Source of the DNA: Furcasterigmium furcatum
Taxonomy: Eukaryota > Ascomycota > Sordariomycetes > Glomerellales > Plectosphaerellaceae
Reading direction: 5' to 3'
Length of the DNA: 64,000 nucleotides
NCBI GenBank assembly: GCA_001599815.1
Contig: BCIA01000005.1
Location: 2,984,472-3,048,471, forward strand
A program made the translations under genes and the position numbers. Each line of letters begins with the position of its first letter. Positions within the stretch are counted from its first letter, which is position 1. The notes under the pieces were generated by a model. That model saw nothing but the letters and a program-made list of their open reading frames with translations, was not told the DNA's origin and did no database searches. Of the stretch, positions 1 to 11,516 are shown piece by piece.

Positions 1-69
1 AACTGCAACCTACCTGATAAAACAACACCGGGATTCACGTTGTGCCAGTTGGCCCGTCCGCGAGGCGTC

Positions 70-509
70 ATGAGGAGTGCAAAGTCCACTTCAGCCCTGC
101 TGGTTGTGGCCGCGTTTCTTGAGCTGGCTCTGGCTACAGAAGGGTGTAAGCTGCCTCACCACCAACGACGCGCAGATGAACCCGACTCGCTGACACGCGT
201 AGATACTCAATCGCTTGATGTTTCCGGGCGAACCCAGGCCTCAAACTCGTCCACCTTTGCCGTCCCATCTCAATCATCGCCACCGGCAATAGCCCGTCTG
301 TCAACATCAACGTCGCACTGGGATGGCGGCGGCCGCTCAAGTACTACCTCGACGTCCGAGGGCTTGGACGAGTTTGAGCCTCAACAGCTGCTCCCGGACC
401 CGTCTTCTTCCATCCTTTCTACCAGCGGCACTGGACAGACTCTGTCAGAGAGCGTCTCACTGACCACGGGCTCGTCCCAATATCCAGACTTGTCATCGCT
501 GCCAAGCCT

Positions 510-563
<54 letters not shown>

Positions 564-2241
564 TTGGGACTCGACGGAATCGGCACTTGACTCGGCATCC
601 AGCTCTTCCGTGTCTGCCAGCACTGCGATTTCAAGCTCTGCGGAGGATATTCCAAGCTCAACTGTCCCAGAGACCACGGTGAAGCCCTCTCTCTCGACCA
701 CCATCCTGGATCGCTCGACGTTGCCACCTTCCCTCACCTTGGCCACTCTGACCCTTTCGGACCCTCCCACCAAACCCTCAGGGGAGGCGAAGGCCACCGA
801 AGAGCCCCCTTTGGACTGCATCCCCCCAAAGGAGGAAGACAAGCACACCACCATTTCCGTCGTGTACACGGCAACGACGACTTTCTTTGGAGATCCCGCG
901 GAATACGTCCCTCCTTACCCAGAGCTGACGACACCCAAACTGTGCCCGGGTACCGGAAACCCGGAATTTGGTTCAGGCCCCGGCGACCTTGACGGCGGAG
1001 ATATGACAGACAGTTACGTTTCCACGATCTGCTACACCGAGAAGGACGAAAAGACATGCAAGACCGTAACCGTCGAGGCACCAATGGCAACATCCGAAAA
1101 GTCCAAGAGCGCCTGGGTCAGGGAGACTGTCACCTTCGTAACGACCGACAAGAATCCCTCCGTGGTGTACAGCCCGATCAAAACACCGGGGTACGGAAAG
1201 GAGACATACACCGGCAATGATGGGATTCACCACACGAAACAACCTCCCCTTCAGACGAGGCTACCTCAGTCCCCAGCGTCGAACCCTACGCACAAGCTCA
1301 CCATAGAGCCAACCAAGGTCATCATCGACAGCAAGACCATCACTGTTCATCCTACGGAGACTACCCGAGTCACTGTCGATGATCGTGTCTTCACAATCAA
1401 TCCGACCGAGGTTATCGGCGACGGCAGCACGATCCGGAGGCCTTGGAACGGACAAGCGAGCCGTGGGCCGGTTCTGCCACTGACCACTACCCTTGGCTCG
1501 ACACCGGTTGTCATTGCACCTTCTGGGCGCAGATCTGTCGTTGTCATCGGCGACAGCACCTTGACTATACCTTCAGGGGGCACAACTGCCGTGATCGATG
1601 GCGCGACAGTGACCTTGGGTCCCACGGCCATCCACTTCCCTAACCACGTCGTGCCACTCGACCACGAAGCACAGATGCTGACGGAAGTTTTCGTCGAAGG
1701 CGGCCAGATGATTACCGCGATTGGGCCTACTCTGGTAGTCATCGACGGCACAACGATCACGTACGGCAAGAAGACACCGGCAATCGTCAGGACGGTCGAT
1801 GACGAGGTCATAACTGTCGGGCCTTCGGGGGTCGTGGTCGGTTCGAAGACGCTCGGCGGCCCGAATGCTGCGCGGCAAGACACGGACATCAGAATCGTCG
1901 GAGGGGCGACGCTCACGCAAATCGGGGAGTCAATCCTGGTCATCGCTGGCACAACCTTCACGGTCGGACCAGGCGGCGACGGTCCTCTCACCACAAACAT
2001 TGGCGGGGAGAGAATCACCATCGGCCCGGACGGTGTCTCCTTTTCGACTCTCAGCCTAGCATACCCCTTTGGCCCTACCATCATCACGACCATGGCGGCG
2101 GAACCCACAAAGACGGGGTCTTCCTTGCCAGCCGAAACCGAGGACGACGACAACGCCGGGAGCGCGCTGGGCGGTTCACTCCTCACCATGATCCTATTTT
2201 GCATAGCCGTCGGCGTTTGGAATCTGGGAACCATTTACTGA
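70..2241 (+). CDS. Ser/Thr-rich GPI-anchored cell-surface protein with beta-strand repeats
   Basis: Single-exon 723-residue protein. The open frame extends a little further upstream, but the first ATG is at 70 and starts a typical signal peptide (hydrophobic core LLVVAAFLELALA, likely cleavage after about residue 23). The N-terminal third is Ser/Thr-rich and contains 17 consecutive serines encoded by (TCA)16 plus TCT at 514-564. From about residue 420 to 680 there are recurring short units of the type VVIDGTTITYG, TLTIPSG and ITVGPSGVVV, which look like repeated beta strands. The C-terminus is a hydrophobic tail (GSLLTMILFCIAVGVW) with almost nothing after it, preceded by a small-residue region (DDDNAGSALGG), which fits a GPI-attachment signal. 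Inferred role: a glycosylated wall or plasma-membrane surface protein. No enzyme motif is seen and no family is recognised. Confidence 0.75.
514..564 (+). repeat. (TCA)n trinucleotide repeat coding poly-serine
   Basis: Sixteen perfect TCA triplets followed by one TCT, all in frame, give 17 serines in the surface protein. Such tracts change length by slippage, so the serine count may vary between strains. Confidence 0.95.
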
Positions 2242-3827
2242 GAAGGGCAGCGGGAGGCGACAGCGACAGGGGCATGAAGCGCGACATCTATTTGCTTTTC
2301 TGGGGTTGAACCAGCGCACCGCCGGGGTCACGAGCTGACCGAGCGGGTTATGAGACATGAATAAGGGCAACCGGTTCCCAGAAGGGAAGGGTTCGGCTGG
2401 CACTGGGCCAAGCGAGACTTGTACATTACCTATATATCATGAACACCCATGTATACTAATACTTCTCCAGCCTTCTGTACCTGGCCTGGTAACCGCTACC
2501 TGAACTTCCCGCTGTCGACCTCGACATGGATGCGACAGATCCACCATACTCGAACCATGAACTTTCACCCTGTGTGCATCTGCCTGGAGCTGGCCATCGG
2601 AAGGGAAGAACGGACTCGTGTTAAGCCTACCAACCTACGTAACCCACCTCACCACATGAACCATACTCGTACGTGCTATCTATACGCCTTGGCTGGGGTA
2701 GTCAACATCGAGATCGACCGCAAGCATGTCTTGGACGCTTACCGCCGCTGTCCAACACGAACATCTTGCTGAGACACCGGGTCTCACAGCACCAAATGTT
2801 TGCCGGACGACATCAGCTATGCCTAGCAGGGCTGGTTGAGTTGACTTTACCCCCCACATCGGTTCTGGCTTACCGGCCCGTATCCCACGGTCAGCCCGGA
2901 CGGCAACGCCGTTCAACAAAGAAATCCTCCGGTAGGATCCGAGAATTCCTTCCAGAACGCAGGATTAGCTGGGACATGGCCGTCTCGGCCCTTGACGGCG
3001 CTCGCAAACAGCGGGGCGGCGTAAATGCCGTCCTGGCTTGTGAAGCACTGGAGATGTTCTTCCCATCCCAGCGTAGCGAAGGTGCCAACCAAGCCAAGGA
3101 GACAAGCCACCATCGGCAACCGGCAAGCCTCTGGGGCATCCATCGACCGCTCACATATGCCGGCCTGGCTACATACGGGAAACATGGAGACTGGCCCAAG
3201 ACTCGAGCACAAGCGCGGGGTAGGGCCGATCGCTCGTATAACACCCCCTACCCCCTTTCTTAGTCCTATACTAGTTCTTGTTTCGATCGATACTGGACGA
3301 CCAGCCAGCATCGGAGGTCCACAATGGCACGAGGCCAGGAATCTCAAGTGAAGGCTTGCAAGGTCGACCGACGTAGATCGTTTCCCGGTTCGCAATCCCG
3401 CTGCTCTTTGATCCCCAAGATGGATGGTCTCGTGTCTGATATTTACGGCCGCGGTCATACGAAAGCAGTTCGGCTGGGATTTCGTTGCTTGGAGGACCAG
3501 TGATACAAACTGTCAGACATTCACGCGGAAGAAATTGCTATCTTGGTAGGGGCTGGCTCGTCACCTATCAGCACACCACCTGCTCCCGTTCCCATTGCAC
3601 ACATAAAATACACTTAGGCAAGCACTGACACAGAATCAAAAGTTGGCCGAGGGTGACAAGCATGGTGTCCTCAGTGATGAAGTATGCGTTGTATCGCAAC
3701 GAAAGAATCATGCATTATAAGGTCAGTGTCAAAGAAGTGAAATACCGTCGAGCTCTGAGGTCGTGGCAGCAAAACAACCAGGCGACACAGCATCCATGGA
3801 TCGGAGACAAAGAGGCCCAAGTCCCCC
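2242..3827. other. Intergenic, convergent genes (1.6 kb)
   Basis: The region separates the 3' ends of the surface-protein gene and the F-box gene. Short open frames overlap on both strands without domains, hydrophobic patterns or plausible splice chains. I see only 3' flanking sequence. Confidence 0.6.
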
Positions 3828-6800
3828 CTACAATTGCCTCCCCTTGCCTTTGCCCTTGACCTCCAAGGCAGGAAAGTCCTCCCGAGGTCCGACTTCTTGA
3901 TCAGCGTCTCCGACAAAGCCAGCAGCCTGGGCATGCTCCTCCATGCTCAACTTGAGAGCGAGTGCGAGGTCGTCCTCCTCCTGTGAATTGGTCACATCAT
4001 TGCTCGAAGATCCTGCGGGCATCGAGAGGGTGGCCTGGCTGGCCGATGGTGAGGTCGACGCGGATCGCTTGCTCTTCTTGGCAGGTTTCGATTTGTAGGT
4101 GATGGGCACGTCGTAGTCGCCAGATCCATTTCCTTGCGGCGAACGACCGTGCTCGTTGACACCTTCTAGGAGCGAAAGGCGGAGAGCTTGCTGAACCTGC
4201 ATCTCATACTCGCTCTCTTCTTCCACGGTGGCGGGAGGGTTGAATCCCCCGCCAGAGATGCTTGGCTCAGGAGTCAAAGTCGAGGCAGTGCTCTCGCTGA
4301 AAGATGAAGCAGTGTCAAAGCTGTTGTCTGCAGCTGAGCCAGTGTCGCTAGCACTAGTGCGTCGCTGCTCATCCACCAGAAAGGCCTCCTCAGAGATCAT
4401 CTGCGCATATCGGATGGCCTCCTCCTCCGTCATGTCGCCAAAGGCACCAACGCCGAAGCGATTTTGGAGGCGAGCCCTCTCCCGTTCACGGTGCTCTTGC
4501 TCGTGTCGGAGCTCTGCTGTTTCGGCTGCTATGTAGCCGGAGACTTTGCCGCCTTGTCGACGGCTCGCCAGGCGGCCGTGTATGTCCGAGTGACGAAGAC
4601 GGCGCTTGCGCCCTGGCGGCTGACTCGTTGCACTGTAACTCCAGTAACGCAAGAAGGAGCCGAAAGCAACGATTCCCCGGAGGATCGTGGGATTGGGGTC
4701 AAGGAAGATGGCGCGCGCAGCAGAGTAACTCTCATGACTGAGCCCAGGGTTCATGGTCATCATGTGGCGAGGCACGCGACCAGATGGCCTTGCGTTAAGG
4801 GTTCGTATCGACTCCAAGGTTGAAGCCAGCGGGTCCCAAGCTTGAACAAGACCATCGCTTCCTCCATGCACAAGATACAGCCCGTTGAGAGCAAGGCATG
4901 AAATCTCGGGCGACTCGGTTTGAATGACACGGACAGGGCTCAGTTCCGTTGTCGATCCCGCGTCGCGGATATTCCAGACCAGCACAGCGCCAGTCTTCGT
5001 GCCCAAGGCGAGCATGCGAGTCCTTCGGCCAGGTATCTCGGTACCGGGGTTGTTCGACTCGTTGAGGGGATCCTCCGCCAGCGTGAGAGAAGCATGCATG
5101 GAGTCTTCCAGAGCTGTTGCCGTGATCTCTCCCTTGACATGACGCCCAAGACTGAGGCTGCCAACTTGCCAGTCACTCAGATAATCGATGTCATCTGCCG
5201 GAGTGGAAGTGGAGGGTGGCGGCGACACAGGGGTCGACTCCCCAGTTGCAGCCATAGAGCCCTCCATCTTCAGTGAGGCTTCGTCAAGCCCAAGCCTGCC
5301 AAAGAGGGATGAGGTAGCTGCCGGTGCAGGCACCAAGGGTGTCTCTGGGGTGTCTTCAACTGCTGGGCCCGAGCGTCTCATGGCATATGTCGACCTGACG
5401 TATCGAAACGCACTGGGGCCCTGGCCATGATCCCAGCCTCGGTTGACAATAACGATTGTTTCACCGGCTTTGCTTTCATCGTCGGCGGCAAAGTCAACCT
5501 CGAGCCGACGCTGCATATCCCAGCCATCGCAGACTTTGCGGAAATACGACGGCTTGTGACGCAGGAACTTGTCGATCTCACGAGCCTCGGCGGCCATTTG
5601 ATCCTTGCTGAGCGTCATGGCATCGCAGGGCGATCGCGGCGAGTAGGAGCCTTTGATGGCGTTCTTGTCGAGGTCGTCAGGCCGAGCTTGGCGTCGAGTG
5701 TGCTCAATGACTTGCCAGTAGGCACTTCTCCCGGCGTACCATGCATTCTTGGTGATGTCTTCTCCTTTGGACCTGTCCAGGGTTGACTTTGGAGTGTCAC
5801 ACAGATAGAAGACCTCGCCCAGGGCATTCAAGGCCACAGCCCAGACACGTCGAGCAGCCTTCCGTCTCTGATTGTACTGGTCATCCACCTTGAGGGAAAC
5901 GATGGGTACACCGGGACTTAGAACCCATCGAGCAGTCATGTCGCCCGTGGAGAAGCGAGTTCCACTCGAGTCCCAGCCCACTGCATAAGCTGTGACAACA
6001 CCAAGAGTCGAACCAGTCAAGATCCCGACCATGGAAGCTGTCATGGAAGGAACGGCCGACGACTTGGCCAGCCAGACCGCAGAGATAGCCTCGGACAGTT
6101 CAGGGATCTTGGGAATGTCGGGGTAGGTGTCGACTACTCCAGAGCCCGAGCCGAGGTATCTCCCGCAAAGTTCCGTGGTAGGGCGATAGTAGGCACGGCC
6201 TCCTGGGAAGCCCTCACCAGCCAACGAGCCAAAGGTGCTGCTGACATCCATCACATTGAGCGATGCCGCGGGTCCCTCTCCGACGCCCCAGAGCTCAAGT
6301 TGCGGAAACACCTCATCGAGCTGCTGTGAAGCGAATGGGTCAACAAACCCCCACTTCTCAACCTTGCCGACAAAGGGGTCGCTCATGGTGCTGACACCTA
6401 GATCTGCAGTGCCATGGATCGCCCGAGGTGGCTTTTTCCCATTGACAAAGACGGCATGGAGGTTGGTGACAGCCCATGGCAATTTGGAGTTGTATGTCAG
6501 AACTGCACTGGCCTTTTTTCCGGAGCGAGAGGATGTGCCGATACCACCGGCACCAGAACCTGGTTTCCCTCTCGCAAGACCTCTGAGCAGACGAGTTCGG
6601 AGGAGATATTCGCTTCGCCAGGTGGCCAGTGGAGTCAGCCGCCCAAAATACCGAACCTCTGAGCGGACGAACTCGGAAGTCTCGTCGTCCCATGGTCCAG
6701 TGTGAGTCTTGCCAGACTTTGTAGTCAAGCTCTCGTGACCTGGGAAATAGCGCAGAAAGGCCATTCTCCAAGCATGAGAGGTAGTGACAAGCGAGTAGAA

Positions 6801-7335
6801 TCGTCTCGAGACAAGGGCCACAGCGGCATGGGAATCCGGGTGTAGATGGGAGAGCACATGGGTCAGGATCTCTGTCGAGCTCACGTCAGAATATGTTCGC
6901 CAGAGTGGCTAGACCTCCGGACAAGAACGCACCATTGGGGAGGTCGGACAACTGAACGTCGTCGTCGTGACCGTCAACCCGCTTGACGACCTTGAAACCG
7001 AGGGCATGTTTCAGGGTGGATGGAGTCATGGCAGAATTCTCGTAGTCTATGATACGTTGACCAGCAACATTCTTGCCGGTATCGTTGGCCGAATCGCCCT
7101 TGACGCTCAGTCTGCGGAGCCTCTCGTCGAGCTGGCCGGGGTTAATGCCCTCTGGCAACGCAGCAGGCGCGCCGCCTGCGGCTTCTCCGGCAGGGATACC
7201 CAAGATGGAGGAGCGCGGCAGGGCGTTCCCGTGGGGATGCTGCGAGAGAAAGCCATCTTGAGGAGCGGAGGGGCTTGTCGGAGAGTCGTTTGGTACTGGT
7301 CGCGATTGGGAAGACTCGATAGGCCAAGGTTGCAT
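3828..7335 (-). CDS. F-box/WD40/UIM protein, Ufo1-like SCF substrate receptor
   Basis: Two exons, 7335-6933 and 6871-3828; the intron (6932-6872, 61 nt) has donor GTGCGT, a CTGAC branch point and a CAG acceptor. The 1148-residue product has an F-box at about 131-175, starting DLPNEILTHVLSHL and ending near the HAWRMAFLRYF segment. The splice junction falls inside the DLPNE motif, so the intron is needed to make the F-box. A large middle region has WD40-like strands (MLALGTKTGAVLVWNI; LVHGGSDGLVQAWDP). Near the C-terminus are three ubiquitin-interacting-motif-like helices, at about 950-965, 1023-1040 and 1099-1115 (the last being DDLALALKLSMEEHAQ). Yeast Ufo1 has this same order: F-box, WD40, multiple UIMs. 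Known role of that family: bringing substrates to SCF (Skp1-Cullin-F-box) ubiquitin ligase. Orthology is inferred from architecture. Confidence 0.8.
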
Positions 7336-9527
7336 AAAGTTGGAAGGGTTAGCTTGTGGGCAGGGGCAGGTAACTGTGCAGTCCGATTATGCACAGCCTT
7401 GAGGTTGAGGGTAAATTTGATCGATTTAGGGTCCAAAGAGATGGGTTTTGAATTCTCGTTGCTTCGATAACTGCCGGGAGAGAGAAAGTTGTCGAGGGGA
7501 TGGATAGGAGGATGAATGAGTCAAACCGCGCGTGTTTCGTGGTGCACCGAGAGTCTGCCCTGCTTGGGTGACACTAATCTCCGGGTCTTGTGCTTAGTAA
7601 TCACGGCAACCACGTTCTGGCACCCCGGCCCTCATCGAAGACGGGATACCACACATCATGCGAGTCGATCCTACCTGCCTCCCTATTACAACCTCACTTT
7701 ATTTTCTAGCGTTGTCACCTGCTTGAGATGGTATTGCTTCATTGATAATGTGGCTCGGCTGCGCTCAGAACTTGAATGGACGTCGCCGTACTGATGACAA
7801 GAGCCCTCTCGACCTCACAATTACAACCCAACCCAACAAGACTATAATATCTCAATATCGGGTGGGAACCAGGGGAAGCCCCAGGTCCTTCGAATAACTT
7901 AAGAACGGGGCCATTCAGTGGCTGCACCGCATGGCAGGCTCGCAACTCTCTCGGAAACGCTGCACTCTGTCTCATGCTGACCCTGTTCATGTCATCGTCA
8001 CATGCACTCTACCCCAAGGGGCAAGGATGGACTGCTGCAGAATGACGAGCCGCTCTCAGCCGCTGACCGCTCCTTGCGGGCTGGCCCGCTATCCTAGCAG
8101 CGCCTCCTCGCATTCTACGCACTTTGAACAGAGACGTTGATCGCCTCAAGGTTCCCAACGGTGCGGTGAGGGCAAGGGGCGGAACCGTGAATCGACAAAC
8201 GCCTCGACTCCGCTCGTCATACACGGGTGGGTAACGGGTCAGGCGGTCGTCTCGGGCCGCTCTGACAAGGGTCTGGCCCCGAGCGTTTTCAGGACAGGAT
8301 TTTCCAAAGGCGGACCGCTGTCAGTTGTAAACACTGTATGGCGGTTCTCTGACGAAGTGGCGAATGGCCCGAGGTTCTGGTCTTGTTGCATGGTTGTCTT
8401 GTCGGCTTGCAAATCAGCTTGTTCGCCTGGCCACCGAAGTTTGACCCCGGTGTCAGCTTGCCTTGGCAAATGATTCGAGAACTGGGCTCTCAAGCTCTGT
8501 GACGACGGGCAAGAGCTTCAGGGCCAGGATCGGTCGCGGCATGTATGTGCAAGTACTTAGATATCGATGGATGGAATGAATGCCTGGGCAAGCTGGGGTG
8601 GCGGTCCTAAATGGAAGCAGTGTCCTGGTTGCCACGACCATGTTCTCCTGTTCGATTCCAGAAATATCGCGTTGACCTCGGCGAGTGACAACCGTATCGA
8701 CAGGGCGGCCCAATTGATGAGCCATGTTGCCATGCCACACAAACGGTCACGGGCAGACGGTGCGTACTGGCTTGCAAGGTTTTTGACGGCGGTTTACTGG
8801 ATTTGAGAGCTTACCCACAAGTTCGTCGGAGGCCAGGCCAGTCTCGGTTGCGAACAAATGCTTGCGAATTCTCGGCAAGCCAGGGAGTTCACGAATGAAC
8901 AGCCGGTCACAGGACATGGGGAGTCTGGGCGTCTCGGGCCACTCTTAAGCTTGTCCGAATCAGAGGGGAGTGCGGAAGTAATCTGGTCCCTCCGCGGACC
9001 ACCTAATTATGCATGGCCCTCAATCGGCGGTTCCGTTCTGCTTCCACATGACGGCGGCAAGTCGCAGGTGGATTGCTTGCGTGGTCTAGTTGAAAGGGGG
9101 AGGGGAGGGAGCGGTATCCAGTTGCAAGCGAATTGGCTAGGCATGGTCCAAGAGAAACCCATCAAATGCACCCTGACATCAGGCAAAGAGGGAGATTCCG
9201 GCTGGACGGGAATGCATTGCAAGAAGACCGACCCTCGGAAGATGATCATGCGTGGTGAGGGGTTCGCGGCGATGAGTACAGCGTAACATGCCATCCACGT
9301 TGCCATGTACCCCCTCCGTTCTCACGGGTTGGTACTTATACGTTTACAGAGTAGAGTGGTAGCGCTACTGCGGCAATGCGGGCGAAGTGAGACCATTGAG
9401 GGTGTATTGTAAGATGTCCTCAAAACCAGCCGTGGGATCGTACGGTTCAGGTCGCCCGATGCGCCTGACCATTGCGCGGGCAGGCTGCACGCTGCGAATG
9501 CTCCCAGGAAGGGTTTGGAACCGGTAT

Positions 9528-10269
9528 TACAGTACATAATGAAGGGCAAGCCGAGGCCTCGAATGGAAACGTCCAGGCCGGAATCCGGACATACTGTGCG
9601 GCGTCTCGCGCTCTAGACCCCTGCGAGAATTCCTGCAGGGATGGCGGAAGATGGAACTCAAAGCTCTGGGCGCTGGGTCTCTCGTCGAACCGTCCGATAC
9701 ATATGTACAGTGCACATCCCTTCTCCTCTCGGCATCGGGTGAGCCCTGATCAAGTCCATAAATCAGACGGTCGGGAGGAAGACTGACAGGGCTGGAAGAA
9801 CCATGCAGTCCCTGATTCTGCGAAGCAGCCTCGCGATCCCTTTTTCAATTCCTCGCCTTCCCGTGATCTGGACTAGTTCCAGTGGTCTCGCGTGGACGGA
9901 CAGGCGATGGCGTGGGTAAAGTGAGACATTCGATGGCGATTCGGTCAAGACCTTGAACATGCCTGGCTGGCGCCAAGTACAGTACAAATGGGGACTGGGC
10001 GCCCATTTCCTGCGACATTGACACCGAAAGGGGGTCTGGCGACCAAGCGAGGCCAGGGGCTTGACCGAACTATCGAGGCACGAGCGAGGGCGTACGTACA
10101 AATAGACTGCTTGTGTTCTGGAACTCTGCAAGTGAGTTGTGACAGTGACGTACCATAAGCTAGGGCCGCCAGCACTCAGAATTCGGTCTCGGACGGGACA
10201 CGTCTGCATGGCCGGCTGTTCCTGGAATGCATTCCGTTAGGCGGTACGGCTCTGCGCTTGTACAGTACA
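9528..10269. repeat. Three copies of the 9-mer TACAGTACA
   Basis: Exact copies at 9528-9536, 9978-9986 and 10261-10269, with related GTACAGTGC at about 9709 and 11009. They may be binding sites or chance clustering. No known factor is assigned. Confidence 0.6.
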
Positions 10270-10378
10270 CCGGCACCTGGCCTAGTGGTGGCTGTCGGTT
10301 CAGGGGTTAGAAAGAGAACTGGGGGTCTCTGTGCGTACCGTTCATGCTATGGTATGTACAACTGACTGGTGGATGGTT

Positions 10379-10402
10379 CCCAATCAGGTACCCAATCAGG
10401 TA
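10379..10402. repeat. Perfect tandem duplication of CCCAATCAGGTA
   Basis: Two adjacent, identical 12-bp units. Each contains CCAAT, the core of the Hap/CBF complex binding site, so the duplication doubles a possible CCAAT box about 1.1 kb upstream of the ATG at 11517. Confidence 0.8.
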
Positions 10403-11516
10403 TTAAGTAGTAGGCAGAGCCGTCCCTGGCGGTAATTGCGCCGACAAGCCGCGGTCACTCGAGCGAGACAAAATCGCCTTCCTAGGCACCTCTAGTCCGA
10501 AGATCTCATGGTGCGAAAAAAGCACAGTGGCGGAAGCGCTGTAACGGGAGAGCGACAAAATGAGGAGAACTGGCCGGTGCTGGGTGGAGCCGCTGAGACC
10601 CCGCCTGGGATTCCCGTTGCGTTGGACAGGCCTGTGAATGGCCCGCACCCGAGGGAACTTCCCTGTTTTCACCTCGTCTGCACCCCCACCTTCGGGTTGA
10701 GTCTTCCTCATGGTTCGTCCGCCAGCGCAGAGGTGCAGTCGTCTACTGCAACCTAAACGGGGCGAAAGTCCGGACCTAGACGGGGGGTCCACTAAAGTGT
10801 TCCAATGCCCTTCCCCGTCTTCTCCAGTTCCGCTGCCCTGGGAAGGGCAGGTCCAGTGTTGTCCTCCGAGGAGCACAGTCCCCAGCCCCGTGCGGCGTTC
10901 ACGCTACCTACAATCCAGCAGGCCGGTTCAACACAGTGCGCCTTCCCGGCACCGGGCAGGGAACGCTGTCGCGGAACGGCGCCCCCTGCTGGTACCGCCA
11001 GACTGAACGTACAGTGCTTCGGTGCCCTGCATCCTGGTCCCCCATTCTAGCAGGATGACCCGTCAGCCCATCCCCCCCCATCCCATCGTCCTAGAGTATA
11101 CACTCCCGTCCCGTCCACCGCCCCGGTCCCGTCTCCTCCTCCTTCTCCTCTTCAACCCAACGGCGCCCTGCCACAACAATAACAACACCCCATCAGGGCT
11201 TCGGTTTTCGACATACTCGAAGCTCACGACTTGTTTGCAACGACCCGAGGGAGAAGGTGTAGACCTTCATTCGCTTCGAATCCCCTCAGTCACTTATTCA
11301 GTCGACAGCCCGACCAGAGCCGCCTCCCGCCCGGACCAGTCTGTCCTTGGATTCCCTGATTCGACGATCAGAGAGACTCGGCAACGCTCAATTCCTACCT
11401 CTAGGTCCCAAGTGTCGCTGGTACCCGGTCAAGTCCGACCGAATCGCATCATTGCCGATATCAGCCAGCCGCCACCCAGAAACAGGACCCGTCTTGCGAC
11501 CGTCGACTCGGCAAAT

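Larger units (their letters stand above)
7336..11516. other. Long gene-free stretch with divergent promoters (4.2 kb)
   Basis: No open frame here shows a domain, signal peptide or credible exon chain. It must hold the divergent promoters and leaders of the F-box gene and the Cys-module gene. It also contains three copies of TACAGTACA (9528, 9978, 10261) and a perfect 12-bp tandem duplication at 10379-10402. The last 400 bp before 11517 are pyrimidine-rich, like a fungal core promoter and leader. A non-coding RNA cannot be excluded. Confidence 0.55.

Noticed and set aside
1347..2234. 295-residue frame antisense to the surface protein
   Set aside because: It mirrors the repeats of the coding strand; Pro/Val/Ser-rich with no signal or domain.
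6882..6895. Apparent +1 frameshift (TTC TGA C) between two overlapping frames of the F-box gene
   Set aside because: The site resembles known programmed frameshift sequences, but a normal 61-nt intron (6932-6872) with good donor, branch point and acceptor joins the frames and gives a better F-box (DLPNEIL).
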